Positions 1 to 12,037 of a stretch of DNA of 64,000 nucleotides are shown here, piece by piece. The DNA is from Ailurus styani (taxonomy: Eukaryota > Chordata > Mammalia > Carnivora > Ailuridae). The notes below the pieces were generated by a model that did no database searches, was not told where the DNA came from, and worked only from the letters and a program-made list of their open reading frames with translations. Where the stretch lies: NCBI GenBank assembly GCA_002007465.1, contig LNAC01000001.1, positions 6,860,120-6,924,119 on the forward strand, read 5' to 3'. A program made the translations under genes and the position numbers. Within the stretch, counting starts at the first letter, position 1, and each line of letters begins with the position of its first letter.

Positions 1-57
1 GATCATGACCTGAGCCGAAGGCAGCGGCTTTAACCCACTGAGCCACTCAGGTGCCCG
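1..57 (-). mobile_element. CAN-SINE, 5' end only, cut by window edge
   Basis: Antisense head of a CAN-SINE ending GAGCCACTCAGGTGCCC. It directly abuts an older SINE relic (58-140), so it may be nested in it. Confidence 0.85.
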
Positions 58-140
58 AGCATGTGACTCTTGATCTTGGGGTAATGAGTTCAAGCCCCAT
101 GTGGGGTGTAAAGATTACTTAAATAAAACATTTAAAAATA
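58..140 (+). mobile_element. Old tRNA-type CAN-SINE relic
   Basis: The tRNA-like part, with CTTGATCTTGGGGTAATGAG, GTTCAAGCCCC (B box) and the short tail GATTACTTAAATAAA, of the older short subfamily. Confidence 0.7.
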
Positions 141-223
141 AATACGGTCTATTAACTTTTTTAAAAAATACCATACTGTGTTCTGTTTAGGGGGTCCTTT
201 CCCCACTTAGAATGCTCTCTTCT

Positions 224-332
224 AGGGGCATCTGTCTGGCTCAGTTGGAAGAGCATGGGACTCTTTACATCAGGATCGTGAGTTCAAGCCCTATGTTGGA
301 TATAGAGATTACTTAAATATTTTTTTTAAGAA
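224..332 (+). mobile_element. Old short CAN-SINE
   Basis: Starts GGGGCATCTGTCTGGCTCAG, has a GAGTTCAAGCCC B box and ends GAGATTACTTAAATATTTTT. It lacks the CT-rich middle of the younger copies. Confidence 0.8.
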
Positions 333-589
333 AAGAATGTTCTGTGCCAATATTTTTGTGGTTTCGATTTTTACATTTTCATCCTTCAGAAATTTATTTT
401 GGTTAATAGAAATTAGAACAGTGGTTCTGTTAAGGGAGGTGGACGGAACAGGAGATCGGCTGATAAAGGGCAGGAGGGAATTCACTGGGATGGTGGAATG
501 TATACATCTTACTGGGTGCTGGTTACATGAATATATACCTTTGTTGAAGTTTATCAGCTGTGTATTTTTTTAAAGATATATGCACTCCA

Positions 590-1640
590 TGTTAATTTTT
601 TTAAGTTTTTCATTTTAATTCCAGTTAGTTCACATAGTATTATATTAGTTTCAGGTATACAATGTAGCGATTCAACACTTCCATATATCATCCTGTGCTC
701 ATTATGACAAGTGCACCCCTTAATCCCCATCACCTCTTTAACCACCCACCCCACTCTGGTAACCATCAGATTGTTCTCTATCATTAAAAGTCTGTTTCTG
801 GGCCTCTGGGAGGCTCAGTCATTAAGCGTCTGCCTTCGGCTCAGGTCATGATCCCAGGGTCCTGGGATCGAGTCCCACATCGGACTCCCTGCTCAGCGGG
901 AAGCCTGCTTCTCCCTCTCCCAGTCCCCATGCTTGTGTTCCCTCTCTCACTGTGTCTCTCTCTGTCAAATCAATCAATCAATCTTTAAACGTCTGTTTCT
1001 TGCGTTAACACTTTCAATTTTTGCTTTTGCTTGTTTTTTTCTTAAATTCTACATATGTGTGAAATCATATGGCATTTGTCTTTCTCTGACTTATTTTGCT
1101 TAGGATTATACTCTCTAGCTCCATCCATGTCATTGAAAATGGCAAGATTTCATTGTGTATCTACACCACATCTTTATCCATTCATCAGTCAATGGACACT
1201 GGGCTGCTTCCATATCTTGGCTATTTTAAATAATGCTGCTATAAATATATGGATGCATGTATCCCTTTGAATTAGTGTTTCTGTATTCTTTGGGTAAATA
1301 CCCAGTAGAGCGATGTGATCATGAGCATCTTTTCATGTGTCTACTGGCCATGTGTATGTCATCTTTGGAAAATGTCTGTTCATGTCTTCTGCTCATTTTT
1401 AATTGGGTTATTTGTTTTTTGAGTGGTACATTTTCTAAGTTGTTTATATATTTTATATACTAGCCCTTTATCGGATATGTCATTTGCAAATATCTTCTCC
1501 CATTCCATAGACTACCTTTTAGTTTTGTTGATTGTTTCCTTCACTGTGCAGAATATTTTATTTTGATGTACTCCCAATAATTTATTTTTGCTTTTGTTTC
1601 CCTTGCTCAAGCTGTACATTTTAAAATCTACGCATTTTAT
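590..1640 (-). mobile_element. L1 3' segment (end of ORF2 and 3' UTR), split by a SINE
   Basis: The reverse complement carries the recognisable L1 end: ORF2 tail with TGGGTATTTACCCAAAGA-like sequence, then the ATGGATAAAGA-type segment, then the carnivore L1 3' UTR. A CAN-SINE (799-988) interrupts it. It is decayed, with no intact reading frame. Confidence 0.8.
799..988 (+). mobile_element. CAN-SINE inside the L1 fragment
   Basis: Contains GCGTCTGCCTTCGGCTCAGG and CATGATCCCAGGGTCC, and ends CAATCAATCAATCTTTAAA. The L1 sequence AAAAGTCTGTTTCT is repeated on the far side as AAACGTCTGTTTCT, a target-site duplication. Confidence 0.9.
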
Positions 1641-2391
1641 GTAAATTATACTTCAGTATACATTAAAGAAACTTACTAGAAGATTTAGAAGATAAAATTA
1701 AAGAAATTCTTCAGAAAATAAAATGACAAAGAAATTTAAATATAGTCGAAAAAAGGATTAGAAAATCAGAGGACCAGTTCAGGGGGCACTACTTACAAAT
1801 AATATGAATGCCCCCAAAAAAGAGAGAATCAAGATAAGAAGATGGAAGCATCAAATAATCTTAGGAAATGTTCCAGGAAGACTTGTATATACACATTGTA
1901 AATCCTGACTTTTTATTTAACCTCCCTATTTGGGGATCATTCCCAATGTCACTATGAAAAGGCCTGTCTCACTATAACCACAAAGTATTCCCTTATGGGG
2001 TAGCTCATAATTACTTAACCATTCCCCTAATGACTGACATTCATGCAGCTTCTAATCTTTTGACATTTTAAGTAATATTGCTAATATCATCTTCACACAT
2101 TCACCATTTTCCATGTGAGAGTATATCTCTAGGAAAAATTCTGGGAAGTTAAACTGCTCAGTCCAAGGAAATATGCATTTCAGTTTTAATTTTGCCAGAC
2201 CCCCCCCCCCATGCAGGTGCCTCCATTATGATCCCATCCTGGTATGAGCCCCCTTTCCCTCATTCTCAGTAATGCACGGTATCAGTAAGCTTTTTCATCC
2301 TTGTCAGCATCATTGGTAAAAAAACACTCTATCCCATTATACTTTAATTCTCTTTTCTCAAATTAAAGTTTTTAAAAGGTGTTTGGCAGGG

Positions 2392-2543
2392 GGGCGCCTG
2401 GCCGGCTCTTCAGTTAAGCACCTGACTCTTGATTTCTGCTGAGGTCATGATCTCTCAGGGTTGTGAGATCGAGCCCTGCATCAGGCTCCATGCTGAGCAT
2501 GGAACCTGCTTAAGATTCTCTCTCTCCCTCTCCCCCGCCCCTC

Positions 2544-2577
<34 letters not shown>

Positions 2578-2610
2578 CTCGCTCAAATAAATAAGTAAAT
2601 AAATAAGTGG
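2392..2610 (+). mobile_element. CAN-SINE with expanded CT tract
   Basis: Head GGGCGCCTGGCCGGCTCTTC, body with CATGATCTCTCAGGG, an extended (CT)n run, tail AAATAAATAAGTAAATAAAT. Confidence 0.9.
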
Positions 2611-2845
2611 GGGGGGTGTTTTTGTGTCGAATATCCGGCAACAACATGAACAAGGAAATAATATTATATGGATTATAAGGCAAAAGGATAAAATATCCAT
2701 GAGTCTACGTGCATAGAAACTATTAGCTGTATAAGTAAGTAAGTGTGAGAGAAGTGACAACTCTTTCTTATAGAAGAATTCCAACTAATCAGTGTAGAAG
2801 GGATGGGGAGTGGTAATAGGAGGTCACATTAAAACGTCACAATAA

Positions 2846-3023
2846 GGGGCACCTATGTGGCTCAGTCGGTTAAGCATCTGCCTTCCGCCCAAGTCATGAT
2901 CTCAGGGTCCTGGGATCAAGCCCTGCTCAGCAGGGAGCCTGCTTCTCCCTCTCCCTCTGCTACTCCCCCTGCTTGTTTGCTCTCTCTCTTTATTTGTCAA
3001 ATAAATAAAATCTTTTTAAAAAA
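2846..3023 (+). mobile_element. CAN-SINE
   Basis: Head GGGGCACCTATGTGGCTCAG, tail CAAATAAATAAAATCTTTTT. Flanked by CACAATAA on both sides (before the head and after the A-tail), a target-site duplication. Confidence 0.9.
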
Positions 3024-3258
3024 TCACAATAATGACTGTTGTAGGCAAATTCACTGATGGATGCTAAAATTAATGGGAAAAGTTTACAAACAGGATTATT
3101 TGCATAGTCTCAAAAATATCTCATCCAAAACATTTCAGTATTTCAAAGAGAAAAATCGTAACTTCACAGTAGAGAAGCCCAGCAGATGCCACCTCAACCC
3201 AGTGACCAGGGTTGACATACCAACACCATGGTTTGTTTGGGGTTTTTTTAGATTTTGT

Positions 3259-3438
3259 TTTTTAGATTTTACTCATTTATTTGTCAGAGCGAGCACAAGC
3301 AGTGGGAACAGCAGGCAGAGGGAGAAGCAGGCTTCCTGCTAAGCAAGGAGCCTGAAGCAGGACTCAATCCCAGGACCTGGGATCACGACCTGAGCCAAAG
3401 GCAGATGCTCAACAGACTGAGCCACCCAGACGTCCCAC
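3259..3438 (-). mobile_element. CAN-SINE
   Basis: Begins with the antisense tail TTTAGATTTTACTCATTTAT and ends GAGCCACCCAGACGTCCC. Confidence 0.88.
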
Positions 3439-3639
3439 CAATATCATGTATTCTTAAGGATGCACTGAGAAGGGTACCTCACCCCATGCATCCTTCCCAA
3501 CAAAGCACAGCCTCAGTCCAATCACAAAAAAACACCAGGCAAATGAACACTAAGGGGCATGTCCCAAAACATCTGATCAGTACTCCAGAAGTGCCAAGGC
3601 ATGAAAGTCAAGGAAAGACATAAGACCTGTCATGGATGG

Positions 3640-3915
3640 AGAGAGACTAAGCAGACAATGAAATTCAGTGAGGGTCCCAAACTGGTTCCTGGACCACAAA
3701 AAGAACATGCATGGGAAAACTGATAAAATATGAATGAATTCTATACTGTAACTAATAGTATTATACTCAGGTTAATCTCTCCATTTTGATAATTGTGCTC
3801 TGACTGTAAGATATTGATATTAGGAGAAGCTGGAGGAAAGACACATGGAAACTCTATTATCTTTGCAACTCTTCTGTAAGTATACAGTGATTTCAAAATA
3901 AAGTTTTAAGTTGTT
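3640..3915 (+). mobile_element. Old L1 (L1M-type) 3' end
   Basis: Contains the old L1 3' terminal order: GGTTCCTGGACCACAAAAAG, TTGATAATTGTGCTCTG, CTTTGCAACTCTTCTGTAAG and the terminus TTTCAAAATAAAGTTTTA. The assignment is from memory of the family's appearance. Confidence 0.6.
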
Positions 3916-4339
3916 TTCCCCTTTCTGCTCATATACACTCCTTTTTAAATTTTATTTCCTGCCTTTTACATAAGGATTTTTAGGAATTCTTTCTTACATT
4001 AGGGAAAACAGGCTTTGTCATTTGTACTACAAATACTTCTTCCTGGTCATTTGTCTTTGACTTTGTTTCTGATAACTTTCAAGGCAAAAACTTATTTTAT
4101 TTTTACTCAGATTGATTAGCCTTTCCTTTCTGCATCATGTCTAGAAAGTTATTTACCCACTTGGAAAATTTTTTTCTAATATTTTTATGCTTTCCTTTTC
4201 CACATGTAAACCTTTCTTCCTCCTGGAATTTATTTTGGGATTTTTTTCAAAAATGGCTACCTATTTTTTTTCAATATTTCCACCAAATTATCCAACTTTT
4301 TTCTCAGTGGTCTTAAAGTCCACCTATATTATATATTGA

Positions 4340-4458
4340 TTTTTTATTTTTTATTTATTTTTTTAAACAAAGTAGTCTCTGTGCCCAACACAGGGCTTGA
4401 ACACACGACCCCAAGATCAAGAGCCCCATATCCTAGCAACTGAGCCACACAGGTGCCC
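4340..4458 (-). mobile_element. Old short CAN-SINE
   Basis: Antisense copy of the short subfamily: GGCTTGAACACACGACCCC, then GAGCCACACAGGTGCCCC. Confidence 0.75.
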
Positions 4459-4581
4459 CTATATTTTTTTCTAATTAAGCAAACTGCTTCTGAGATTTCT
4501 AAATACACAAAAAGAGTCAGGGAGACTCAGAGAAGGAAATATTATGAGGACAGAACTAACTCAACCAGATGTGAAAGTGCA

Positions 4582-4626
4582 TTTTTTTTTAAGATTTTAT
4601 TTATTTGTCAGAGAGAGAGAGGGCAC
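4582..4626 (-). mobile_element. Very short 5'-truncated CAN-SINE
   Basis: Only the antisense tail TTTAAGATTTTATTTATTTG plus a (GA)n stub. Flanked by AAAGTGCATTTT and AAAGGTGCATTTT, a target-site duplication, so this is a real but heavily truncated insertion. Confidence 0.7.
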
Positions 4627-4639
4627 AAAGGTGCATTTT

Positions 4640-4795
4640 AAAGCTACTAGTAACTCTAAAGATTTGTTCAGTAGACCGTGAGCTTGTTGACTGTGAGGAC
4701 TGATTCATCTCTACATATAGCACAAGCCCTGGCATGAATAGGGAACTGATAAATGTTTTTGGAATGAGTAACTGAGTAAACAGGTTGGGAGAGGT
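4640..4795 (+). mobile_element. L2 3' end fragment
   Basis: Typical L2 tail order: GTGAGCTTGTTGACTGTGAG, then CACAAGCCCTGGCAT, then GATAAATGTTTTTGGAATGA. Confidence 0.6.
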
Positions 4796-5073
4796 CAAAG
4801 AAACTATGTTGTTGAGAGCCTATTGTGTTTCCAGTACTTTACATTTGCTTTCTTTTTTACCTCCATTTTTTTTTTAAAGATTTTATTTATTCATTTGACA
4901 CAGAGAGAGATTACAAGTAGGCAGAGAGGCAGGCAGNGAATAGGGAACTGATAAATGTTTTTGGAATGAGTAACTGAGTAAACAGGTTGGGAGAGGTCAA
5001 AGAAACTATGTTGCTGAGAGCCTATTGTGTTTCCAGTACTTTACATTTGCTTTCTTTTTTACCTCCATTTTTT
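4736..5073. repeat. 136-bp direct duplication around a single N (probable assembly artefact)
   Basis: 4736-4871 and 4938-5073 are identical except T4812/C5014. The first copy runs into a SINE; the second lacks it. Most simply, two allelic contigs were placed end to end. Confidence 0.85.
4866..4936 (-). mobile_element. CAN-SINE, cut off by an assembly break
   Basis: Antisense tail AAAGATTTTATTTATTCATT, then GGCAGAGAGGCAGGCAG, then a single N. The rest of the element is missing. The same flank is repeated without the SINE after the N. Confidence 0.85.
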
Positions 5074-5479
5074 ACCCCCAGTTTACCTTGAGCACGAAGG
5101 TTCACGACAGTCAAGCCACGGTACTCAGCTGGTGGTGAGGGGTAGATCTAAGATTTGGCCTTCACTGACAGTCCACCCAGCTGCCCAGGACCTTGGGGCC
5201 CACCTTCCCACATGCCAGGCTGTGAGGGCTCTGGGAGCCAGTCCCCATGCTGGAAGGGGACAGGGTGGGTGATGGTCAGCAGATGCTCTGAGAATGATTC
5301 AGGACTTTTCTGAGACACTGCTCATAAAAAGGTGGAGAAGGAGGGGATTTTGCAGAGAGGAAACCCAGGGTCAGAGTGAAGAGAGCACAAGGATTTTGTG
5401 GCCAGAGGGGCAAGGTCTGAAGTATTCAATGGGAGAGAAAGAAGGGAGGGAAGGAGGCCATGCTGCTCTCTGTGGGTTA

Positions 5480-5620
5480 TAAAACACTTTCCCACACATT
5501 AACTTTTTGATCACATAACCACCCCATGAAGAAGGCAGATAATTATACCCCTTTCACAGGTGCAAAGACTGGAGCTCTAGGAGGAAGAGGTTCAGCAACC
5601 CATCGTAGCAGGTGTCCGAA
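5480..5620 (+). mobile_element. MIR fragment
   Basis: MIR-like core: AACCACCCCATGAAGAAGGC, then ATACCCCTTTCACAGGTGC and GGTTCAGCAACCCA. Confidence 0.55.
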
Positions 5621-5647
5621 TGTTCTTCCCTTTTTTTTCCCTTTCTT

Positions 5648-5822
5648 TTTTTTAAGATTTTCTTTATTTATTAGAGAGGGAGAGAGAGCATGGCAGAAGG
5701 AGAGGAAGAAACCAGCTCCCTGCACAGCAGGGAGACCGACATGGGTCTTGATCTCAGGATCCTGAGATCATGACCTGAGCCGAAGGCAGACACTTAACCA
5801 GCTGAGCAACCCAGGTGTCCCT
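5648..5822 (-). mobile_element. CAN-SINE
   Basis: Antisense tail TTAAGATTTTCTTTATTTAT, end GAGCAACCCAGGTGTCCC. It splits TGTTCTTCCCTTTT / TGTTCTTCCTTTTT, a target-site duplication. Confidence 0.9.
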
Positions 5823-5824
5823 GT

Positions 5825-6065
5825 TCTTCCTTTTTAAGGCTGAATAATATTCCAATGCATGGCTGGACCACATTTTGTTTATCCCTTCCTTTGTCAATAG
5901 ACACTTGATTTGCTTTTACCTTTCAGCTGCTGTGAATAATGCTGCTATGAACATAGATGTGCAAGTATCTCTTTGAGATTCTGCTTTCAAATTCTTTGGA
6001 AGAAGTGGAATTACTGGATTGCATGGTGATTCCATGTTCAATTTTTGGAGGAAGTGCCAGTGTTG
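5825..6065 (-). mobile_element. Old L1 ORF2 end fragment
   Basis: Reverse complement of the L1 3' region: GGCTGAATAATATTCCA, TGCTGTGAATAATGCTGCTA and TGGAATTACTGGATTGCATG are the familiar antisense signatures. Confidence 0.7.
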
Positions 6066-6199
6066 GTGGTCTGTGGTCACAGAGCAGAAAAGTTCCATTT
6101 GAAGGCAAAGTCCTTACTCAGCCAGGATCTTCACAACTGCTGGAGATGGTGTCCATGTTCTGAACATCATGGTGGACATTAAACACAGACTTCAACTGC

Positions 6200-8555
6200 A
6201 TTAACTGAAGACCCACAACTAACAAAAAAGTTAATCCTATTATTTTGGTAGCTGACTAACCAGGTTAACAGTGGTCATGCCAGGACTCTCTGACCGCAAG
6301 GATCCCTGGAGCTTCAATCAAAAACTAAATGGAAATGTGTGAGCATATTAGCAGTGGTTGTGTTTAGGAGGAACCTAGAAGTGATTTTTTTCCTACCTTT
6401 TAAAATTTTCCTCACATATATGTATTGCCTTTATCATGAAAAAAATTAAAACAATCCTATTATCTGTAGGACATTGGAAATATAATTTTTCAACTTTTCT
6501 CCTACTATCTCTGTATTCCACTGCTGTTCAGTTGATGTAGTTATTAACCAATTAGTCATAGCACACTTGCTTCATTTGCCAATGTTAAGGAAGTGTTCTC
6601 AAAGTCCTTAGTGTTTATTTAGTAATTTTTAAAAGCTTCATTTATCAAAATGACACATTTATAATAAAATAATAAACACTCCAAGAAGAATGTGGAAATT
6701 ATCCAAAATTCCACACCCAGAGGGAACTTCAGTGATCATTTTGGTGAATATTTCTGGTTTGCACAAACCCAGTTTTTAATTGATTTTATTGCTTAGGTTT
6801 TTTAAATGGGTTATATATTTTTAAATATATACTTATAAGGTTTAAAATCAAGCTTCAAAATGCGCAAAAGGATACGCAAAGAAAAGGGCATCTTCCTTAA
6901 CAATAGATCTTGTTATAGGTCAGTAAATCTATAGATACGCCTGGTTCCTTAGAAAGGCAGGACCATAGTCCATGCTTGGGAGGTACCCTGATTTCACCTG
7001 CGCTGGCTGAAGGGCATTCTGCTAAATGAGATTCACTCTCTCCACGCTGCACAATCGCACACCACGTGCAGAAGGGTCACCTCTCTGAGATACGGCATCA
7101 AGGCTTCTGCTTTTGAGCTCACCTGAATGAGATCCATTTCCTGTCCACTTCCAGCATGTCTTTGCTTCCTCAAGCCAGGCCTCATGGATTTCAGTGAAAT
7201 GCCATTTTTGCAGGACCTTGATATCTGCTTTCCAAGTTAGCTCTACATTTGAGAACTAAGTTGGTGAGAAAGAGAAAGGTCACCTACACACACTGAAGGC
7301 GTCTTTCTCAATGTCCTGCCTCCCCTCGCGGCCAAGCCTACGGCACAGCCAGCACGCGAGACCTCTGACAGTCCCGACGCACACTTGTATTCTGCAAGTT
7401 CATGACAAATCGGATGGGAAGAAAAATCCAGTTGGGGCTGGGTGTGTTTGCTGACACTGTTCAAGCATCTAGCACATTAGGAACAATCTTTTTTGGAACG
7501 TTGCCTCCTCTTGTTCAAAAGGGCAATCACTGGCATGTGCTGTTGTCATTTGCTTTCTTTGTTTTTCGAGCTGATTCTCCACCGCCCCCGGAAGAAGCAA
7601 TCTGGGCTGTTTCCTTAGCTAAATATTTCTCCTTTTCTTCCTCAAGGGCACATGTATCCACACACATTTGAATTCGGGGCCACTCTTCTACCCAGGCGGC
7701 ACTGACTGTGGTTTGGAAAAATCAAATTAAAAAAAAAAGAAATAACATGAGCCTCAAAGATTCCTTGAACTTTCTGGAGCTGAGAGAAGAGCTGCCGAGG
7801 CCTTGGCCTCTCAGACGAGGTCGCCTATGTGGCCGGCATGGGACAGGCGCCCCCCCTCCAAGCCCATGGGCAGGCCGAGGATAGGGATGGAGCTAAGTGA
7901 GGAGATGGTGGCCTCCCGTCTCCACCTGCCCACACGCATAACGCGCCCAGACTCCCACCTCTCACATGGCCCATCCACATAGTGGGCACTTTCCAGTGCA
8001 ATCTCTTCCCAAATCGCAGGGGGAAGGACAGCAGACAGGAGCGTGAGCGTGGCCCGTTTCAGAAGGAAGTGGATGTTCAGGGAATGCGTCACTGTTGGTC
8101 ACAACGTCCCAGACTGCACAGGAAGGCAGTAAACCATCCCCGTCAGGGGCGCCCAGGCTCGGGGAAGGGAGAGCAGCTGCTTTGGGAAGACTATTTTCCA
8201 GCTGGAGTCACCTTGCATCTCTCAAAGTGGCCCTGTGACCTTGACTGAATGATGGAGGGGCTAGAGCCACAGCCGAGTTCTGGTCCTGGTTCCACCACTG
8301 AGAAGTCCTGTGCCCTTAGTTCGTGCCAGTGACCATCTCTCGGTGTCCTTAACTGTACACCGGAGCCAGTGGCCTGTCCAAGGGCCTGCGGGCAGTCGGT
8401 GGCCGAGCTGGGCTGGCCCCTGTTTTCTGGTCCTCAGGGCCCCACCGTCTTTCCTCTCCTGCCGGGGCCCCTGCAGCCAGGAGGCCCCATGGGAAAAATT
8501 AAGGAGGATGCCTCATGTCCTTCAAAATACTTTTTTTTTTAAAAAAACACAGAAG
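6200..8555. other. Intergenic, no gene recognised
   Basis: Possible old LINE 3' sequence near 6330-6460; otherwise unassigned. From about 7300 to 8500 the composition is G+C-rich and several short frames of 60-100 codons are open on both strands, with no family resemblance or splice context. I see no SINE here. Confidence 0.5.
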
Positions 8556-8559
8556 TTAG

Positions 8560-8722
8560 GGACGCCTGAGTGGCTCAGTTGGTTAAGCAGCTGCCTTCGG
8601 TTCTGGTCATGATCCCAGGGTCCTGGGATCGAGTTCAAATTGGGCTCCTTGCTCAGCGGAGAGCCTGCTTCTCCCTCTGCCTGCCACTCTGCCTGCTTGT
8701 GCTCTCTCTGACAAATTAAAAA
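8560..8722 (+). mobile_element. CAN-SINE
   Basis: Head GGGACGCCTGAGTGGCTCAG, body CATGATCCCAGGGTCCTGGG, tail CTGACAAATTAAAAAAA. Confidence 0.9.
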
Positions 8723-8729
8723 AAAAAAT

Positions 8730-11700
8730 TTTTTTTAAAGCTTTAAAGCCCAGAAGATAGAAAGGTGCATTTCCTACCCACCCACATCCTTACTCTCCTT
8801 TAAAAGAAAGCAAACGTCATGGTTTCAGACATAGCTGGATCCAAGCAGAAGCTTCACTGGCCTCACGGACAAGGAATCCACTGGTTGGTGGGCTGTGTTG
8901 AGACCTTTTTAATTTAACTCAGGAAGACGCGTGCTCAGCTCCGTTTTAGAATTCGCTCTTTTCAGGAGGATGAATATCCGTCTGTTGTTTTGAAAGGGAA
9001 CATATGGGCGTCAAATGACCATCATTTTCTTTTAATGGCAGACATGTGTTAATGAATATGGAAATGTCCAGAGGTGAGGCTGGTAAAGCTTGGCTGTTGC
9101 TGGGCTGGATTTCTTTGAAATAGTCTTTGCACCAGATGGTGTTTGGGCTGCCAGAGACTGAAGCTTGGAGGAAGAGGTCTTTGCTTCTCCCACCTCATCC
9201 TCAGGGTGGGGGTTGCAGGTGGGCAGCCCCAGGGAGGAGCCCTGTTGGCTGACTTCTGTGCTCATGGGCTCCACCTCCCTTCCCCCCCGCCCAGGAGAGA
9301 GGGGAAGGAGACACATGGGCCTCTGAGTCCAGATGATTCTGCCCACGTGGCCTCGGCCAATGGGCCTCACTGTCATCACCACAAAGTGTAGGTGAGGTGA
9401 CTTGGGTGACACATGTCACGTGCCCAGAGCCTGGCAGGCAGTGGGTGTGTTGTGAGTGACAGCAGCTATGGTCACCCGGGCCTGGACGCCACCCACCGGC
9501 CTGACCTGGTTTGGGACTGAGATGCTGGCTCATGGCCATGCCGTGCTCTAAAAAGGGAATGAGTTGGGCCACAGCTGCAGAGTGGCAGGAAACAGAGCCC
9601 GCTCGCCACCCTGTCATTACTGGCCTCAGAGCTCCTCCCGGGTCTCTGTCTCCCCTCATATGGAAAGGGCTGGATGGAGCTGTCCCAGGGCCCCTCTGGC
9701 CTCAACAGGCTGTATACTCAAATGACTGCGGATTTAGACTGTAATGAGCAGTCAGAGTTGAGATGGCCAATCGCGCAGTGAGCTTTTCTACCATACCAGC
9801 GGCCCCAGCCATCTCTAGACCCGTGTGGGGCCCGAGTGTTGGTATGTTGCTAATGCTTCTCTGGGGGGTGATAGAGAACAGCCAGGGTGGAGAACCAATG
9901 ATAAGAGAGATGTCCCTTCATGGAATGGTTAGGTAAGCCTCATAAATCCAAGGCCAGAGGTGTTCAGGTATGAACTTGGCACCGCTGAGCTAACTGCCCC
10001 ATCCTGGCCAAGTTCTAGGCTATAATACAAAGACAGGGTTTCAAAGTTCAGCCGGCAGGACCTGTTCCACTCCCCTAGTCTGGAGGTGGTAGATTTGTCT
10101 AGGAGTCTTTGGGGTCAGAGGTCAAGTCTAATGTGGGCTGTGATCCTGGTGGGGTGGCTTAGCACCTGCTCACAGGTTATGCCTAAAAGGGTCCTGGTTC
10201 AACGGCACACCCACCCACGGCTAGGAAGGGCAGGCTGCTGTAGGATGGGTCAGACTCTCCCTGACAGCTGGGTCAACCAGGCTACAACCTCTCCACCCTT
10301 CCAGATCTTTGATGGTCAGCAAAATGCCAAGGACAGGTCCAGTGATTTTAACAACTTCATAACCATCCATTCACTGAGGGCTGGCTCAGTGTCCGGCCAA
10401 TACTACCTATTTCACATGCACTAGCCAAATTCTAACTCCCACGGCATTCAAGTGAGGCAGCAGGGATGGTCCCTAGTCCATATATAAAGAAATAAGCTTG
10501 GTAGCTAGCTCAAGGTCCCATCGAGAAGAAAGGTCCCATCTGCTGAGCCAGAATTCACTCCCTCATGTAATGGGCCTGATTGCCCCCGATCCTTCTACCA
10601 AGGCACCCTGCGCCCCCTCTGCATGTGGGCTTGAGGCTGCACGGTAGGGGAGCCCACTGTCCAGACTCGCATCTATCTGTCTGTGCGTGTGAAGCTGGGG
10701 TACGGCTCCTCTATATCTAGATCTTTCAGCCATGACCCGTTGTGGCAGAGCTCAATTCGACTCCTGGGGATTCCTCTGCTTCCAGCTAGGACACTGTAGC
10801 TTCTAGAAGACCAATTTTCCCAGTGAAAACAACAAGGAATACTGGGCAGGACACACTAGCATGTGTGCACGCACACACACACACACACACACACTCATAC
10901 ATACACTCCCTTACTCTTTGAAGGCATCTGAGAACTTCTGAGACAGCCAAGACTTAGAATACTACTAAATAATTAATCAAAAGGAAGAAAAAAGGAAGAG
11001 GAAAACCAAATAGGTAGGATAAACAGAAAATAAATGTTAAAATGGCAGATTTAAGTCCCAATGTATCATTGTATAAATGTAAATAGACTAAATACACCAT
11101 TAAAAGAACCTTTGTTTTTAGAGGTTTGAGGTAGAATGGCATGTTCTTAAGAATGATGCATAATGTTCTCCCATCTAAGAATGCACGGTTTATTTATTTT
11201 TTTTAAGGGAGGGGAAGGGACTTGGAAAGATATTAACTCTTCTGGACAATACTGAAATAGGTCCACAAAAGGACATGTAGAAAGGTCAGGCATTTGAGGT
11301 CGAAAGCGGTCTCGAGCTCAGCTGGCGGCAGGGAGATGGTCACAAGAGCCACCAGAGACAGCAGACACATTGTGCTCCGGGAACAGACTGACGGCAGCCC
11401 GATCGGGCAGAAGGAGTGAGCGAACACCTTCCTGAGCAGCGGGGGGAAGCAGAGAACTGTCCACCCAGACTGTAAACCCAGCAAACGTATTTTTCAAAGA
11501 TACAAATGAAAACAAAGGCATCAGATAAACAAACTACCACTAGAGACTCCCTGAAGAAACTTCTGAAGGATGATGGGTCTTTGGAAGCAGAACGTGATCA
11601 CAGCAGAAAGAGCCGAGGTGCCATCCGGAGTCGTGAGCACAGGACTCCTGGACAGGCCCCGCTGCCATGCCAGGAAACTTCTCTCAGTCCCCAGGTCTAC

Positions 11701-11790
11701 TGCCAGCTGCTCCCCCTCTGTCTTCCCTGGGAGCCCGCCTTCCGTCAGCGGCTTTTCACTGTGAGCTGGGGGCTCAGATAAGGACACTGC
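8730..11790. other. Intergenic, no gene recognised
   Basis: Mostly unique-looking, moderately G+C-rich DNA. It contains a possible MIR at 10330-10520 and a (CA)n run at 10872-10894. Overlapping frames at 9032-9744 and 11233-11787 on both strands do not resemble any protein I know and show no exon structure. Confidence 0.5.
10872..10894. repeat. (CA)n microsatellite
   Basis: An uninterrupted CA run of about 11 units, preceded by a GCACGCAC variant. Confidence 0.95.
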
Positions 11791-12037
11791 TTTCTAGAGC
11801 TGTGATTCTCAAGAGTGATTCAGAGACTCTTTTGAAAGGGGGCCTACAATGTCCAAACTATTTTTCTTGTCCAGGCTATTTTTATAATAATGCTAAATTA
11901 TTTGCTTCTTGCACTCCTGTTCCTACATGAGCACATCATGGGGTTTTCTAGAAACTACATGATGTGTGATATTGCAACAGACCAAACGTAGAAGCCAGTA
12001 AGAGCATTCTTTGGTCTTCTATTAAGCTTTGTATTAG

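Noticed and set aside
9032..9744. Cluster of frames of 77-152 codons on both strands
   Set aside because: Overlapping frames on both strands with similar length show compositional bias and not coding; no recognisable product.
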